DNA of 64,000 nucleotides from Camellia lanceoleosa (Eukaryota > Streptophyta > Magnoliopsida > Ericales > Theaceae). Positions 34,101-44,947 of this stretch are shown here, in pieces; the first letter of the stretch is position 1; each line of letters opens with the position of its first letter. The position numbers were made by a program, and so were the translations under genes. Under the pieces are notes generated by a model. It was not told where the DNA came from and searched no databases. It worked only from the letters and a program-made list of their open reading frames with translations. The stretch is from assembly GCA_025200525.1 (NCBI GenBank), contig CM045770.1, positions 121,125,429 through 121,189,428 on the forward strand. The letters are read 5' to 3'.

Positions 34101-36270
34101 GGTGAGGCTCTCCCATGTTGGTGTAAGTCCATCCCATTCCGTATGCCATTTCATTCCATTTTATCATCGCCTCGGTTTGCGGCGCTTTGTGGGCACGCGT
34201 TTGAGGCACTTCGGTTTTATCCGACTTTCATCTTTCATCATCGCCTCGGTTTGCGCTGTGGGCACGCGCGTTTGAGGCACTTCGGTTATCCGACTTTCAT
34301 CTTTCATCATCGCCTCGGTTTTGCGGCGCTGTGGCACGCGTTGTTTGCACACCGATTTTATCCGACTTTCATCTTTCATCATCGCCTCGGTTTGCGCGCT
34401 GTGGGCACGCGCCGAGGCACTGCCGGTTATCCGACTTTCATCTTTCATCATCGCCTCGGTTTAGCGGCGCTGTGGGCACGCACTTCGAGGCACTTCGATT
34501 TATCCGATTTTCATCTTTCATCATCGCCTCGGTTTGCGGCGCGTGGGCACGCGCCCGAGGTACTGCCGGTTTTATCCGATTTTCATCTTTCATCATCGCC
34601 TCGGTTACGCGCTGTGGGCACGCGCCGAGGCACTTCGGTTTATCCGACTTTCATCTTCGGCATCGCCTCGGTTTCGGCGCGCTAGGCACGCACTTCGCCG
34701 GTTTATCCGGTTTTCACCTTTCATCATCGCCTCGGTTTGCGGCGCTGTGGCACGCACTTCGAGCCTTCGGTTTATCCGATTTTCATCTTTCATCATCGCC
34801 TCGGTTTTGCGTGCGTGGGCACGCATTTCGAGCATCCCATTCCGTAGCATTCATGTGTATTCATCCCAATATTGAGTTGTGCAAATCGCTCCTCGGCCAT
34901 CATGCATCGATATGCGTGATTGGTGGCGCGAGATCGAGACATGCATATATTTGTGAAATACCTTTGCTATGCCCTTTCTGCTCTCCGTTGCGGCAAAAAT
35001 GAAGAATTATCGACTTTCCGAGTCGGCACGCAATTCGAGGAAAAGCGCAAGAGAGGCTAATCGGGGCATCGGTGGATTTCTGGCAGCGACCCGGCATATA
35101 CTATTCACGAAGCGAGGCGGTCCACGGCTTGCACGCCCGATTTCAATTCTTTTGTAATTAATTTGTTAATTAATTAGAATTAAATATTATTTCTGATCAG
35201 TATATTCTTTTATTAGTGCGTATTATTATTTATTCGGACCCTCTGCGAGCATAAATGTAATAAGGGTGTGTGAGTGTGATGTATGTCTTCCAACCCCATT
35301 TCTTTCTCCCTTTTATTTACCCGCTTCGATGGTTAGATATAGGGCATATTTCAATTAGCATCTGATATGATAGCATGTTTGCATTCATTCATACATTTTA
35401 CATGCATCGGGCTCGGCATCACACAAAGCGCATTGTATTTCAATTCTAAGTTGAATACATGTTAGTTGTAGCATCATCATATGCCATGTTTAGAATAATA
35501 GGAACTGCTATAGTTGCATTTTGCATGTGTTACATTAGGCATTACAAAGTACTTAGGATCATGCATGATTTCTGTCGGTTTTCATTTTTTGGTGGAGTAC
35601 TCGGTAAGTTTTATGCTTTAGCATCCTTGCATCGTGTGAGTGTTGCCATGATAGCATGCTTGCCATGAGGCTATATGCTTATGTGATATAAGCGCCTTGA
35701 ATGCACTGGGTGGAGGTTGAGTTATCTGAATTGGAGCAATTCATCGATTGTTTGTTAAGCCCACTAGGCGTGGCAAAATCGTATTTTAAGCCTACTGCGG
35801 GTAGCAAACCATCTTTCACAAACAAACATGAAATGCTTTGTTCCAATTGACGCCAGATCTATACTTGTTTCTTTGCGAGCATCACATAGTAATCCTAGGC
35901 TAATAATCGGAATAAGAGCATACAATGTTTTCAAAATCGAGATATCATGGTTAGTAGAGGCGGTCTTTGGCCGGCGAGAGGGTGCTCACGATGTGACCTT
36001 CCTAATCGTACCCAAGTTCCCGAGCCAACTTTGGTGATGACGGACACGTGGCCTTTTGGCACCGAGTCAGGGTTTCCTAAATTTCCCATTTTAAAAATAT
36101 TTAGGTGGCGACTCTGTTATCTGGCAAAGCAGTCCATGTTTGGCACTTCTTTCAAAAAATCTGTTTTCCTTCAAAACGATTTGCCGGATTTGGACTCTTT
36201 GGTTCAAGATTGAGAACCGCAACAAAATCGAGTCCGAACTGTAGCGAGGTCCCCCGCGGGCGTTGTTACA
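31119..36270 (+). repeat. 3' LTR of the Tat-like element
   Basis: It is the partner of 10651-15932 and ends CGTTGTTACA. The first bases are altered (AGAGACACCC where the 5' LTR has TGTAGACACCC). The stretch 32516-33790 is almost identical to the 5' LTR, while GC-rich parts on both sides differ by many 1-6 base indels. TGGCGACTCTG at 36106-36116 repeats the first part of the primer-binding site inside the LTR. Confidence 0.9.
34165..34820. repeat. Tandem array of about 70-base units in the 3' LTR (10 copies)
   Basis: Same unit as at 13766-14480, but most copies read GCGCTGTGGGCACGCG where the 5' LTR copies read GCGCTACCAGGCACGC. I count about 10 units, one fewer than in the 5' LTR. Confidence 0.88.
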
Positions 36271-37162
36271 ATACACTAATAACATTATCAAACATGTAGG
36301 TGCATCTTCATCAAGGCGAGTGCGGGGACCAACAGTTGGAAAAGAAACAGCAAAAGGAGTTGCCAACAATAATGGAAACAAGCTCCACATTCCAATCACT
36401 GAGACATTCAATGCATTCGAAGGTGTGCTAGCGACTCCAGGAGCTAATGAGATTGGCATTCAGATTAGGAGGATGTGCCCCATTCAAGGCGTTAAAAGTT
36501 GAATTGCTCGATCTGCGACAAAAGGGTCATTGTACAAAATTTGTCCGGGTATGATTTAATTTATTTCATAGTATGTGTGGATTATGGAAAAAGTGCACTT
36601 TTCATGTGCATGTAGGATAGGAATTTGCTTTCTTTGTTGGTTATGAAAGCTCGTCATACATAGTAAAACTCTGCATATCTCGTTTCACAACAGTTTTACC
36701 TATTAGATTGCCATTCTGACCCTCTGATTCATAATGGTAATCATGGTACCACCTCAGGAATCGTAGTCTGCTATTAAGAGGGTGTAGAGTTATAAGGCAT
36801 AGAACTGGTTTGTTTTATGTATAGAACTGGTTTGTTTTATGCATTAGTAGCATATAGTGAGTATAAAGTTATAAGGCATCTAACCATAAGGTTTAATTGG
36901 GAAACTGGATCAATAAAATGGCTATTTCTCCATAGATAATAACATTTGAAAGGGGGCAAACTTTATACTTTGTGCAGAATGATTGAGGCCCTGATCCACA
37001 ATGACTGCTCTTTTAAAGGGCTTTTTATAACATGATGGAAGAAAGAGAAGAAAAAGTTAGATCTAATTCTTATCATTTGATTAGTTGAATGTGTTGGTTG
37101 TGTTTTTCCATACTTGGAATGTGGGTTATATGTGTCATATGTACATTTAAATAAGTAAGCTG

Positions 37163-37283
37163 TATCTAGTTGGCTAGAGCCTTTGCAACTCACTAGGGTC
37201 GAGGAAGGTTCAAGTATTGCCATTGGAAAGATTCCCCCTTCCCCATTCACCTCCAACGTACCCCAAAAAATAAATAATAAATT
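37163..37283 (+). repeat. Possible tRNA-derived SINE
   Basis: TAGTTGGCTAGAGCC resembles an RNA polymerase III A box and GGTTCAAGTATTGCC, about 35 bases on, resembles a B box. The segment ends with CCCCAAAAAATAAATAATAAA, a plausible short A-rich tail. I cannot define target duplications, so this is tentative. Confidence 0.35.
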
Positions 37284-38361
37284 GTATGAGTGAATGCAAG
37301 AGTGGGACCAAGAGCACAAAAGATACACATTTGAAAATGATATTACTATTAGGCCCAAAGCAACTGTACAGGGTGTATTTCTATAAATTTGTTGGCTACA
37401 TATATTTTATGGTCACACAAGATAGACATCCAGGTGACTTGTGTTCTAATATCACCTTCTTGTAGTGGTTTTGCACAAAATCATATTGCTTATCCCATGG
37501 GAGCCTACTAGAAGATGGCTTTAAATTATGTTGGTGTATGCTCTCAGCAGATCAATGGAAAAACTTGCACAAATTTGCCACCTTGTGCATGAGTTTGTTT
37601 GTAAGATGTATTTCATTTTCCGGAGAATCACTATGCTCATTTGGAAAATATTAGATACACTAAGAATCAATTAGGAAACTGTCAAGAATTGGCCTGAAAG
37701 CACCAAGTCACAAAATTTTTGGTATTTGAAGAAGTATTTTATGATACTAATTGTTACAATCACTAAGGCTAAGCTACATTGCTTTCATTGCTCACCATAA
37801 TTAAGTCCTATGGTTAAAATAGTTATGAGGTACAAATCCCCCCTTTTGGGGTCCACCTTAGGGATTTTATCTCGGTAACTGCAGCGGCACTGAACCTTAT
37901 GTGCTCATGTGCCCAGGGATTAGCCTTAAACCATGGACTATGTAATCCATGTATGTCAATAAGCCTACCCATATGATGGTGGTGTGTTTACTTGAAAATC
38001 AATTGATCCATACGCAAATCATGTCTCTGTGACATGATGAACATGGTGTTGGCTCATTGCCAATTACACTTGCAAATGATTGAAGTGGGTTCTGGGCGTA
38101 ATTGATTTTGGATATTTGGTTGTCATGAGAAAGATGGTTCCGGTAGCACCGATAGGAGTGATTGTTGAACTATTAGTTTTACCTATTAAGAGGGTGTGAT
38201 TGCTGAACTAATCTGTTGGTAGTCTGCTATTAGTGGCTAAGAAGCTGAACTAATCTGATAATTGCCGATCTAATCTGTGGGTAGCTTACTGATCTAGAGG
38301 AAGCTGTTAATGTTGTTTTTGCTAAGCTCATCAGTGGCTGCATCTACTGGTTGTTTTGTTG

Positions 38362-38515
38362 GTTGCTTTTCTTGTTTTTGTTTTGTTTGTTGGTTTCTCA
38401 CCAACTGGAGCTTGGAGCTTTAGCTAGCTCCAAGCTCCTCTTTATTGATGTACTTTATTATACTTTGTATATTTTCATCAATAAAAATTTCTTTTGCCGA
38501 TCAAAAAAAAAAAAA
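38362..38515 (+). repeat. Non-LTR retroposon 3' tail-like repeat, copy 2
   Basis: Second copy of the repeat at 1078-1215, with the same hairpin (AGCTTGGAGC with GCTCCAAGCT), ATCAATAAA and a run of 13 A at 38503-38515. The clean poly-A tail makes reverse-transcribed origin likely. The sequence 38160-38360 upstream repeats CTGAACTAATCTG and may belong to the same insertion. Confidence 0.55.
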
Positions 38516-40221
38516 CAGACAAGTACGAGATTTAGATTCTGGACTATAAAATTGGGCAGAATATTAAATCAATGGAGGACATTGAAGTTTCTTGTGGGCC
38601 ACAAACCATGAATCAATTTAGACCATTGATTGCAAATTGTTGAGTAATTTTTTCTAGGTTTGCAGACTTGCTACCCCTAATATGATATAGGACATAGGTA
38701 AGGTAGTACAACCCAATTAGTCCGCCAGCCCGCCCCTAAACACAAATATTAGTACATTAGTTTTTCAAAATATGAACTCACATATCTTCTTCATGTTATC
38801 TGTGCTCTTTAATCGATGATTGAGTATCGAATCAGCACAATAGTTCTAAAATTATAAATTATACTCTATCCAACAAAAGCGTTAAAATGAATCACAACAA
38901 TACTTTTAGTATTTAATATTTTAATAAATATTATTAACTTTTCTCGTGCAAATTTCCTATTTGTGCCAAGAAAGCATTAGTGAATCAACCAATAATCTTT
39001 CCACCATACGAATGGCTAGAGTTTGTCCATCTATTTTCTCAAAAACCAAACAAACCAGTAGTTTTAATATTGTAAGATATTAACACTTTTTATTTTGATG
39101 ATTGTTTAATAGTACTTACAAAAATTAAAGTTAAAATAAAGTCGTCCAACCAATTAGAGACTACTAGTCCCTTCCAGATTGACCTCATATACCTAATTAG
39201 GAGGTAAACATGTCAATTTCAATGAACATAAAAATACAAAATCAATACAAAAGTAAATGATTAATATATAGTGAAAAGAAAACTAGATTTTAATATTGAT
39301 CATGTGGCTTGGAAGAGACATGATTGTTAGGGTTTCTTATAAAAAAACCCAAAAGGAAGAAAATTAAAAATTCATGTTTGAGAAAATTATGATCAAGAAT
39401 GTCTTCCAGCCTGTTATAACATGAACAACATATCAAGAGAAAACAATATACCGAGCATATATTATGTGTACCTATGTGCATATATACATGTATGATTAAA
39501 TGCATAGTGTATGCAAAGCTACTTAACTAATGCATTTTCTTCTTTCTTCCTCTTCTTCTTCTTCTTTTATTTATTTATTTATTTATTTTTTATATTCTTT
39601 TCCTGTCATCAAAATGAACTAGTGCATATTTAGTATGTTAATTTTGTAGGCAAGTAAGTGAAACTGATAGTCATCTCTCAACCACTCTCTCTCTACTATC
39701 CATTCAGTATGCATATTTAGTATCCTTTTTTTAAAAAATTTTAATTTAATTTTTTTTATAGATTTTTTACACAGGTATTGTGTTCTTTGTTTACCATGTT
39801 GTGACTATCATTCATAGATAAATTACCTGTCTTGCAATTTTTCCTTTACGTTATCGGATTTTTCAGGAAATATTATGAAATCTGAGATTTCTATTACTTA
39901 TGGGGTCTTCATGTTTACTTTTCTCGTCTTCATGGTCAAGTTCATAGTCCATCAAAACTCATGCACTAAAAAAAAAAAGAAAAAAAAAAAAAGTTCACAG
40001 TTATTGACCAAAAATACTCTTTTTTCAGGCTTTTAAATTAGTAACAGTTTCAAGTCCTTTTTACATACCTAATTTATTAAATGTGTTCTTTCTTTTATGA
40101 AGTGATGTTCTTTTGCATTAAATTTTGCACCTCGCTGTAATTAAATATCACTGCACCTACATATTTTCAGCATTCACATTACATAATTGCAAGTTTCTTA
40201 TTTGGTTTGCATTGATTATAG

Positions 40222-41484
40222 GATAAATTTGAAATAGGGGATAATTATGAGGACAATGCACTATCCCAGCAAGTTGTGGAAAAGAAGTGTAACGTGTTAC
40301 ATAAAGATTGGAAGTGCATAATGAAAAAGAAATGGGTGAAGCTTGTGGATGCGGGAACTAATTCCTATGCTCATCTATACAAAGGAATCATATTAGATGA
40401 TTGGAAGTATTTGATTGACGAAGTATGATTAGATCCTGCAAACAAGGTATGTTATGATTTAGTTATATAATAATAATGTATTATTAACAAGCTCTGTGAA
40501 ATCATATAGAATGAAGGATCAAATTATCTACCTATAAATGCAAAGTATTTGACTACCTTCACAAGGCTTCTTAGTATTGTTATCATTGTTTAACTATATA
40601 TGTCACAAACCCTTACAATGTGGATTTTTGTATCTAACCATGACCCCAAAAAAATGACTTAGTACTTTAACTATATATGTAATAAACCCGTACAATGTGG
40701 ATTTTTGTAGCGTCGTTACGACGCCGGCAAAAATAAAAGGAGCAAGCTACCCTATAATCACACTAGTGGGTCGCGATCTTTTCCGGTAGCGATGAGTATT
40801 GCGGTGAGATGTATTTCGTTGATTTTATTAACTTTATCCACACTTATTTAATATGTTACCATATTAATGAAGGAGTGTTCTTTTTGGTGTTTGGCATATC
40901 ACAGGTGAAGGAAAATGGTGGATTGTTGCCAGATCTTTGTAATTTCTACAAGGACACTCATCAAAACAAGAAGACAAAACAGTGGATTGATCCTATATGC
41001 AGTGATTTACATGCAAGTATTCCAATCATTTGGACACTTATACATGCAACTTTTGTGTTTGTCTTATACTAACAATATTTATATTTTACAATTATAGGAG
41101 CAAATGACAAGGGTGCGGGATGAGTCTATCAAGGCTGGAACGCCGATGAGGTAAGAGGATATATCAAGAGTGGTTCTTGGTAAGAAGAAGGGATACTTGA
41201 GAGGATTTGGGGTTGGACCAAAGCCTTCTTCTTGTGATTCTGGGTTCTCTGCTGCATCACAAGCACGTGACGAGCAATTGAAAAGGCTTACATCCGAGTT
41301 GGAGATATTGCGTGCGGAGCAGCAGAGCAACTGTGAGGAGCAACAAAAAAAAGAAGAGGAGCAACAAATGAAAGAGGCAGAGAATACAAGACAACGTGAG
41401 GAGATGCAGCGGTATCTTTTTGGACTTCAGAGCATGTTGGCGCAAGTTTTAGAAAATCGCAATCCACCAAATTCTCGACAATAG
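40222..41484 (+). pseudogene. C-terminal exon block of the second CACTA gene
   Basis: Four exons join in one frame: 40222-40446, 40711-40803, 40905-41012 and 41098-41484. The first three introns have usual GT or AG borders, except that the one starting at 41013 begins GC. The order matches the Ptta/En-Spm domain: DKFEIGD, WKCIMKKKWVKL, NHTSGSRSF, then LHEQM-like and VLGKKKGYLRGFGVG. The last exon ends in a strongly charged, Gln- and Glu-rich helix (EEQQKKEEEQQMKEAE) that should form a coiled coil for self-association. Stops at 40426-40428 (TGA, likely a lost Trp) and 41152-41154 (TAA, likely a lost Gln) break the frame. Part of the pseudogene listed at 5938. Confidence 0.82.
40586..40711 (+). 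repeat. Duplicated splice-acceptor region
   Basis: ACTATATATGT followed by ACCCTTACAATGTGG (near 40590-40641) is repeated as ACTATATATGT and ACCCGTACAATGTGG (near 40669-40710), 77 bases later. Only the second copy ends TTTTTGTAG and leads into the exon at 40711. Confidence 0.65.
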
Positions 41485-44400
41485 ATAGTCATGGTAATTG
41501 GTAAGTGTGTTAAACCATATTTGATTATATTTATGTTCAAAGTAAAGGCAAATAAACGTTTGATGAGAATATCTTAGAGAAATGGTTGTCTTTAAACTAA
41601 TTTTAGTTCAAAATTTAAAAGATGGAATTTACAGTTTAGTTTATGTTGACTAGAAAAGAAACTTCAAACATTGTAATGTTCCACTGATCCAAGGATGAAT
41701 AGTTAAACGAGTCATTTTTGACTGTTCCATGGAAACCATAATGTGATAAAAAAAAGGCAAAAATGAGCCAGATGGGGCAAAAAGTTGGAAACAGCCTGGA
41801 AACAACCCGAGATCGTAGCGTTCAGCTCGGCCTAGATCAAACAAACTTGTGAAAGCAAGCAAAGCTTCGATAGGACGCATGATTAGTTATGTAGGACATA
41901 AAAGTGTGACAAAGTAGGCAAAACCGAGGCATTTGGGGTCCAAAACTGCTCTGAATTAGCTCCTCTCTATTTCTTCTTTTTCCTTCTTTTCTCTTCCTTT
42001 GGTGGTCTGCGTCAGATGTTGGTTAGGTATACTGTATGTTTGATTGGCAATACTTGTTAGGTGAAGTTCAATGCTTGTTTTTGGGGTCTGCTGTGCTTGC
42101 TACTATGTCTGTAAGTTGGTTGCTGATGGAAACTCATTACCTTGGAGCTGTGTATGCTATGTCTTCATCAGCAACAGATTGAGTCATTGTGCTCTGTTGC
42201 TGTGTAACACTGTGGCAGCAGTGTGGCTCTGCCCCTCTCTATTTCTTCTTTTTTATTCTTTCTTTTCCTTTGGTGGTCTGCATGATCTGTCTCCCTTTCA
42301 GTGTGTGCTCCAGATCTGTCTGGCTTTTTTTTGATCTGTCAATCATCCTGATCTGTCTGGATGCTTGTTTTTTGAGTAAACTGGTGGCCTGTATGATCTG
42401 TCTGGCTTCAGTGTGTGCTCCTATCTTCTTTTTTCTTCTTGCTTTTCCTTTGGTGGTCTGCATGTTGCTGTGTAACAAGGTGGCAACTTGAGTAATTTGA
42501 AACCCAAATATACTTGATTTAGAGTACAAACAACAAACTCAATCGTTGTAACTTAAAGTTATTACGATTCTTTCGTCATGCGTTTCATAGAATAGAAAGC
42601 CTATAGAATATGAGTTGCTGTTGATAAAATAAATTGGTCCACTTTTTTGGTTCTTCAAATTATTGTAGACATTCTATGAATTACTGAGGAATTGTCTATT
42701 GGCCAATTAGATTGGCTTTTAAATTAATAGAACAAAGATGACATTTCTAGTGAATATTAGTTACTTAACATCCATCCACTTTTTGAGAAGGGTGATATTT
42801 TTGTTGAATCATTACCTTCGATGGCTTAGTTCATTAGATCATGATATCACCACCACCACCACCACCACTACCACAATCTCTGTCTCTTCCTTCTCATCAT
42901 TGTTAATTCTATAAACAAATACGTTCCCTCTTCCATGTCTCCATCATTTAAAGCTTAATCCTTTTCCATGAATAGCTAATCGTTTATTCATCCTAACTCG
43001 TTATCTTGTAAGTAATTTGTTGCTTGCATGTGAAAAAGCTAAGGGAATTCATCTCTTCAGTAATCAACAGATTGAATTTAATAGATCTGCTGAAACTGTC
43101 ACGTATGGTTCTAGTAGAGATCTTTTCAAATTTCCGAGTTTTAGCATTCCTTGCAAATTAATGTTTGTATGGCCATAAGCAAACTCAGTTCTAGATTTTT
43201 GTGTGGACCAAAAATGTTCAGATATTCACAAGCCTCTCTTGGTTAGGCTGGCCAAAGAGTTTTTGAATTGATCAAACTTTGTAAAGGCTCCTGACCTTAT
43301 GAAATATTATCATATGGGAAAAGCTAACAAGAATAGAGCTTGTTTTTGTGTTCTTTTTGGGAAAATTTTGTTGTTGATTGTAGAAAGATCAATTGGTATG
43401 CATGTTAGATGTCCTAAGCACATTCAATTGGTTTCTTTGAAATTAAATATTTGTCTCATTGTTGTGAAAGATCAAATATTGAAATCCGACCTGTCTGCCT
43501 GGTGAGGAGAAAAGAGTTATCATGCATTTTATTAGATGATGAGAACAAAGGACGAATTAGATGAAAAAGAGAGTGATGTGACACAATTAAGCAAATATTG
43601 GAGAAACAAACAGAGAGATGTTTGTATATATGGTTCCTGGTACCTCTTTTGTATTGTAGTAAGATACCATTCAAACTTTAAGAGGTGAGGGGAAAAGAAA
43701 TTTGATGAGGTTAATTTTCTTCAAGGAAGATCATTTGTTAATTGCATGTTTAAGCTATTGACTACGCAATAGATCTACTGAAATGTGTCTCTGTCCTGTG
43801 ATGCCATTGATGAAGTATTGAACATGCACATCAAAGAAAATGTGTCTCTGTCCTATTAATTGCATGCTCTCTTTCTTAAATTATTATCATGTAAATGTGA
43901 TTTCTGCATAATTTAAATAGATTTTATGCAGAAAAGTCAGATAATCAGTAGAAAGTTGACCTTTGCCCATCATAATTACCTAGAAATAAGTTGTTAGCTA
44001 ACTCACAGTTTCTGTATTATTTTCCTATTTTATGAAAGTCAAGAAGTATTAGTATTGTCATGTATGATTTGTTCTTTTCTAAAACTCTTCACTCTTTGTT
44101 GTGTTTTGATTATGGGGTCACTGTTTTTATTATTTCTAGATGCCTTTTTCTTCAGTTTTTGTTTATTTAAGTTTGAGCTTGGGATAAATAAAAGAGTACT
44201 CATGAACTGTGGCAGCAGTGTAACACTCGTTTCATCACAACGTCACATGAAAGGTTCATTGAGAAAGATAGGAGTTATTGACAATATGATAATGATAGTC
44301 ATTTAATGATAGGAAGATTGGAGCTATAGACATAAGAATGCTATTGTTTTATTTACAATTTGATAATGATAGTCATTTAATTTGCTAATGTGACCTTTGC

Positions 44401-44947
44401 TTTTCATGGACATTTTTCATTATTTGTCCAATTTTACCTGACATTATTTCTCTTTTCTTGGGTACAGATGGATGAACTCGTGCACAAAGCTAAATTGTAC
44501 AGGACAAATTGGCACTTTTTGCATTTTTGGAATGATTATATATTTTCGTATAGATGTATATGGAAAATATTAGGGTAGACTACTAGTTATATTTTTGGAT
44601 ACACTACTAGTTATATTTTTGGATGGGTGTGTATAGAAAATATTTGGTACTAGTTATATTTTGGGGTTGATGTACATGGATAAAAATTTAAAACATAATA
44701 ACAAGTACTTGTTATGTTTTAAATTTTTATACTAGATGAAATATGTAGTTTGGAATTATTTGTGGATGTAAACTTATAATAGTTGCTGACTTTAATTAAA
44801 TAGGTTTAGAAATGGTTGATATATGTATTTTGTTGAATGTTGATGATTCAATTTATTTGTTGGTTTGAATGATTTTTGCAAATTACAGATTATATTGAAT
44901 AAATTGGATAGATTATTATAAATTACAGGTTTATTTTGTTGGATATT
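41485..44947. other. Non-coding 3' part of the CACTA element
   Basis: No coding region is recognised. A T- and C-rich local repeat lies at about 41958-42470, where CTTTTCCTTTGGTGGTCTGC occurs three times with related CTGATCTGTCTGG words. GATAATGATAGTCATTTAAT is duplicated near 44288 and 44361. ATTTTTGGATACACTACTAGTTATA is duplicated near 44590. Confidence 0.5.

Larger units (their letters stand above)
10651..36270 (+). mobile_element. Tat/Ogre-like Ty3/gypsy retrotransposon, 25.6 kb, decayed
   Basis: Two long LTRs (10651-15932 and 31119-36270) flank a 15.2 kb interior, and the 5-base duplication ATACA lies at 10646-10650 and 36271-36275. The interior has, in order: primer-binding site, long leader, gag, a linker with protease, reverse transcriptase, RNase H, a second RNase H-like domain, integrase, and a long 3' region with an antisense plant-mobile-domain pseudogene and a tandem array. 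Large size, huge LTRs, a second RNase H, a long region after pol and the FAWSYEDMPG word before reverse transcriptase all point to the Tat/Ogre group. It inserted in the first intron of the CACTA second gene in the same orientation. All coding parts carry frameshifts. Confidence 0.9.
36549..40221. other. Large intron or spacer of the second CACTA gene
   Basis: Starts with GT after exon 2 and ends with an acceptor TTGATTATAG. No coding sequence is recognised, though a missing exon may lie here because the flanking phases disagree. It contains a SINE-like segment (37163-37283) and a retroposon tail (38362-38515). AT-rich, with polypyrimidine stretches at 39537-39600. Confidence 0.5.
5938..41484 (+). 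pseudogene. TNPA/Ptta-type second CACTA gene, split by two LTR insertions
   Basis: This is the second gene of plant CACTA elements; its product is thought to bind subterminal repeats and help transposition. Exon 1 starts with MAPAKKMRRLPPPKR at 5938 and runs to 6121. It continues in frame at 10486-10584 once the solo LTR and one target copy (ACCAT) are discounted. A donor GT follows at 10585. The first intron holds the Tat-like element. Exon 2 is 36300-36548 (ITETFNAFEGVL...ANEIGIQIRRMCP). Further exons are 40222-40446 (DKFEIGD...MKKKWVKLVDAG), 40711-40803 (GKNKRSKLPYNHTSGSRSF), 40905-41012 (LPDLCNFYKDTHQ) and 41098-41484. In-frame stops are TGA at 36500-36502, TGA at 40426-40428 and TAA at 41152-41154. 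The phase from 36548 to 40222 does not join cleanly, so an exon may be missing in the 3.7 kb intron. Confidence 0.8.

Noticed and set aside
41257..41470. Minus-strand Leu- and Phe-rich frames that look like membrane segments
   Set aside because: They are the complement of the Gln- and Glu-rich coiled-coil exon of the CACTA second gene.
42071..42491. Hydrophobic frames on the plus strand after the CACTA genes
   Set aside because: They come from T-rich local repeats (CTTTTCCTTTGGTGGTCTGC three times); no conserved protein seen.
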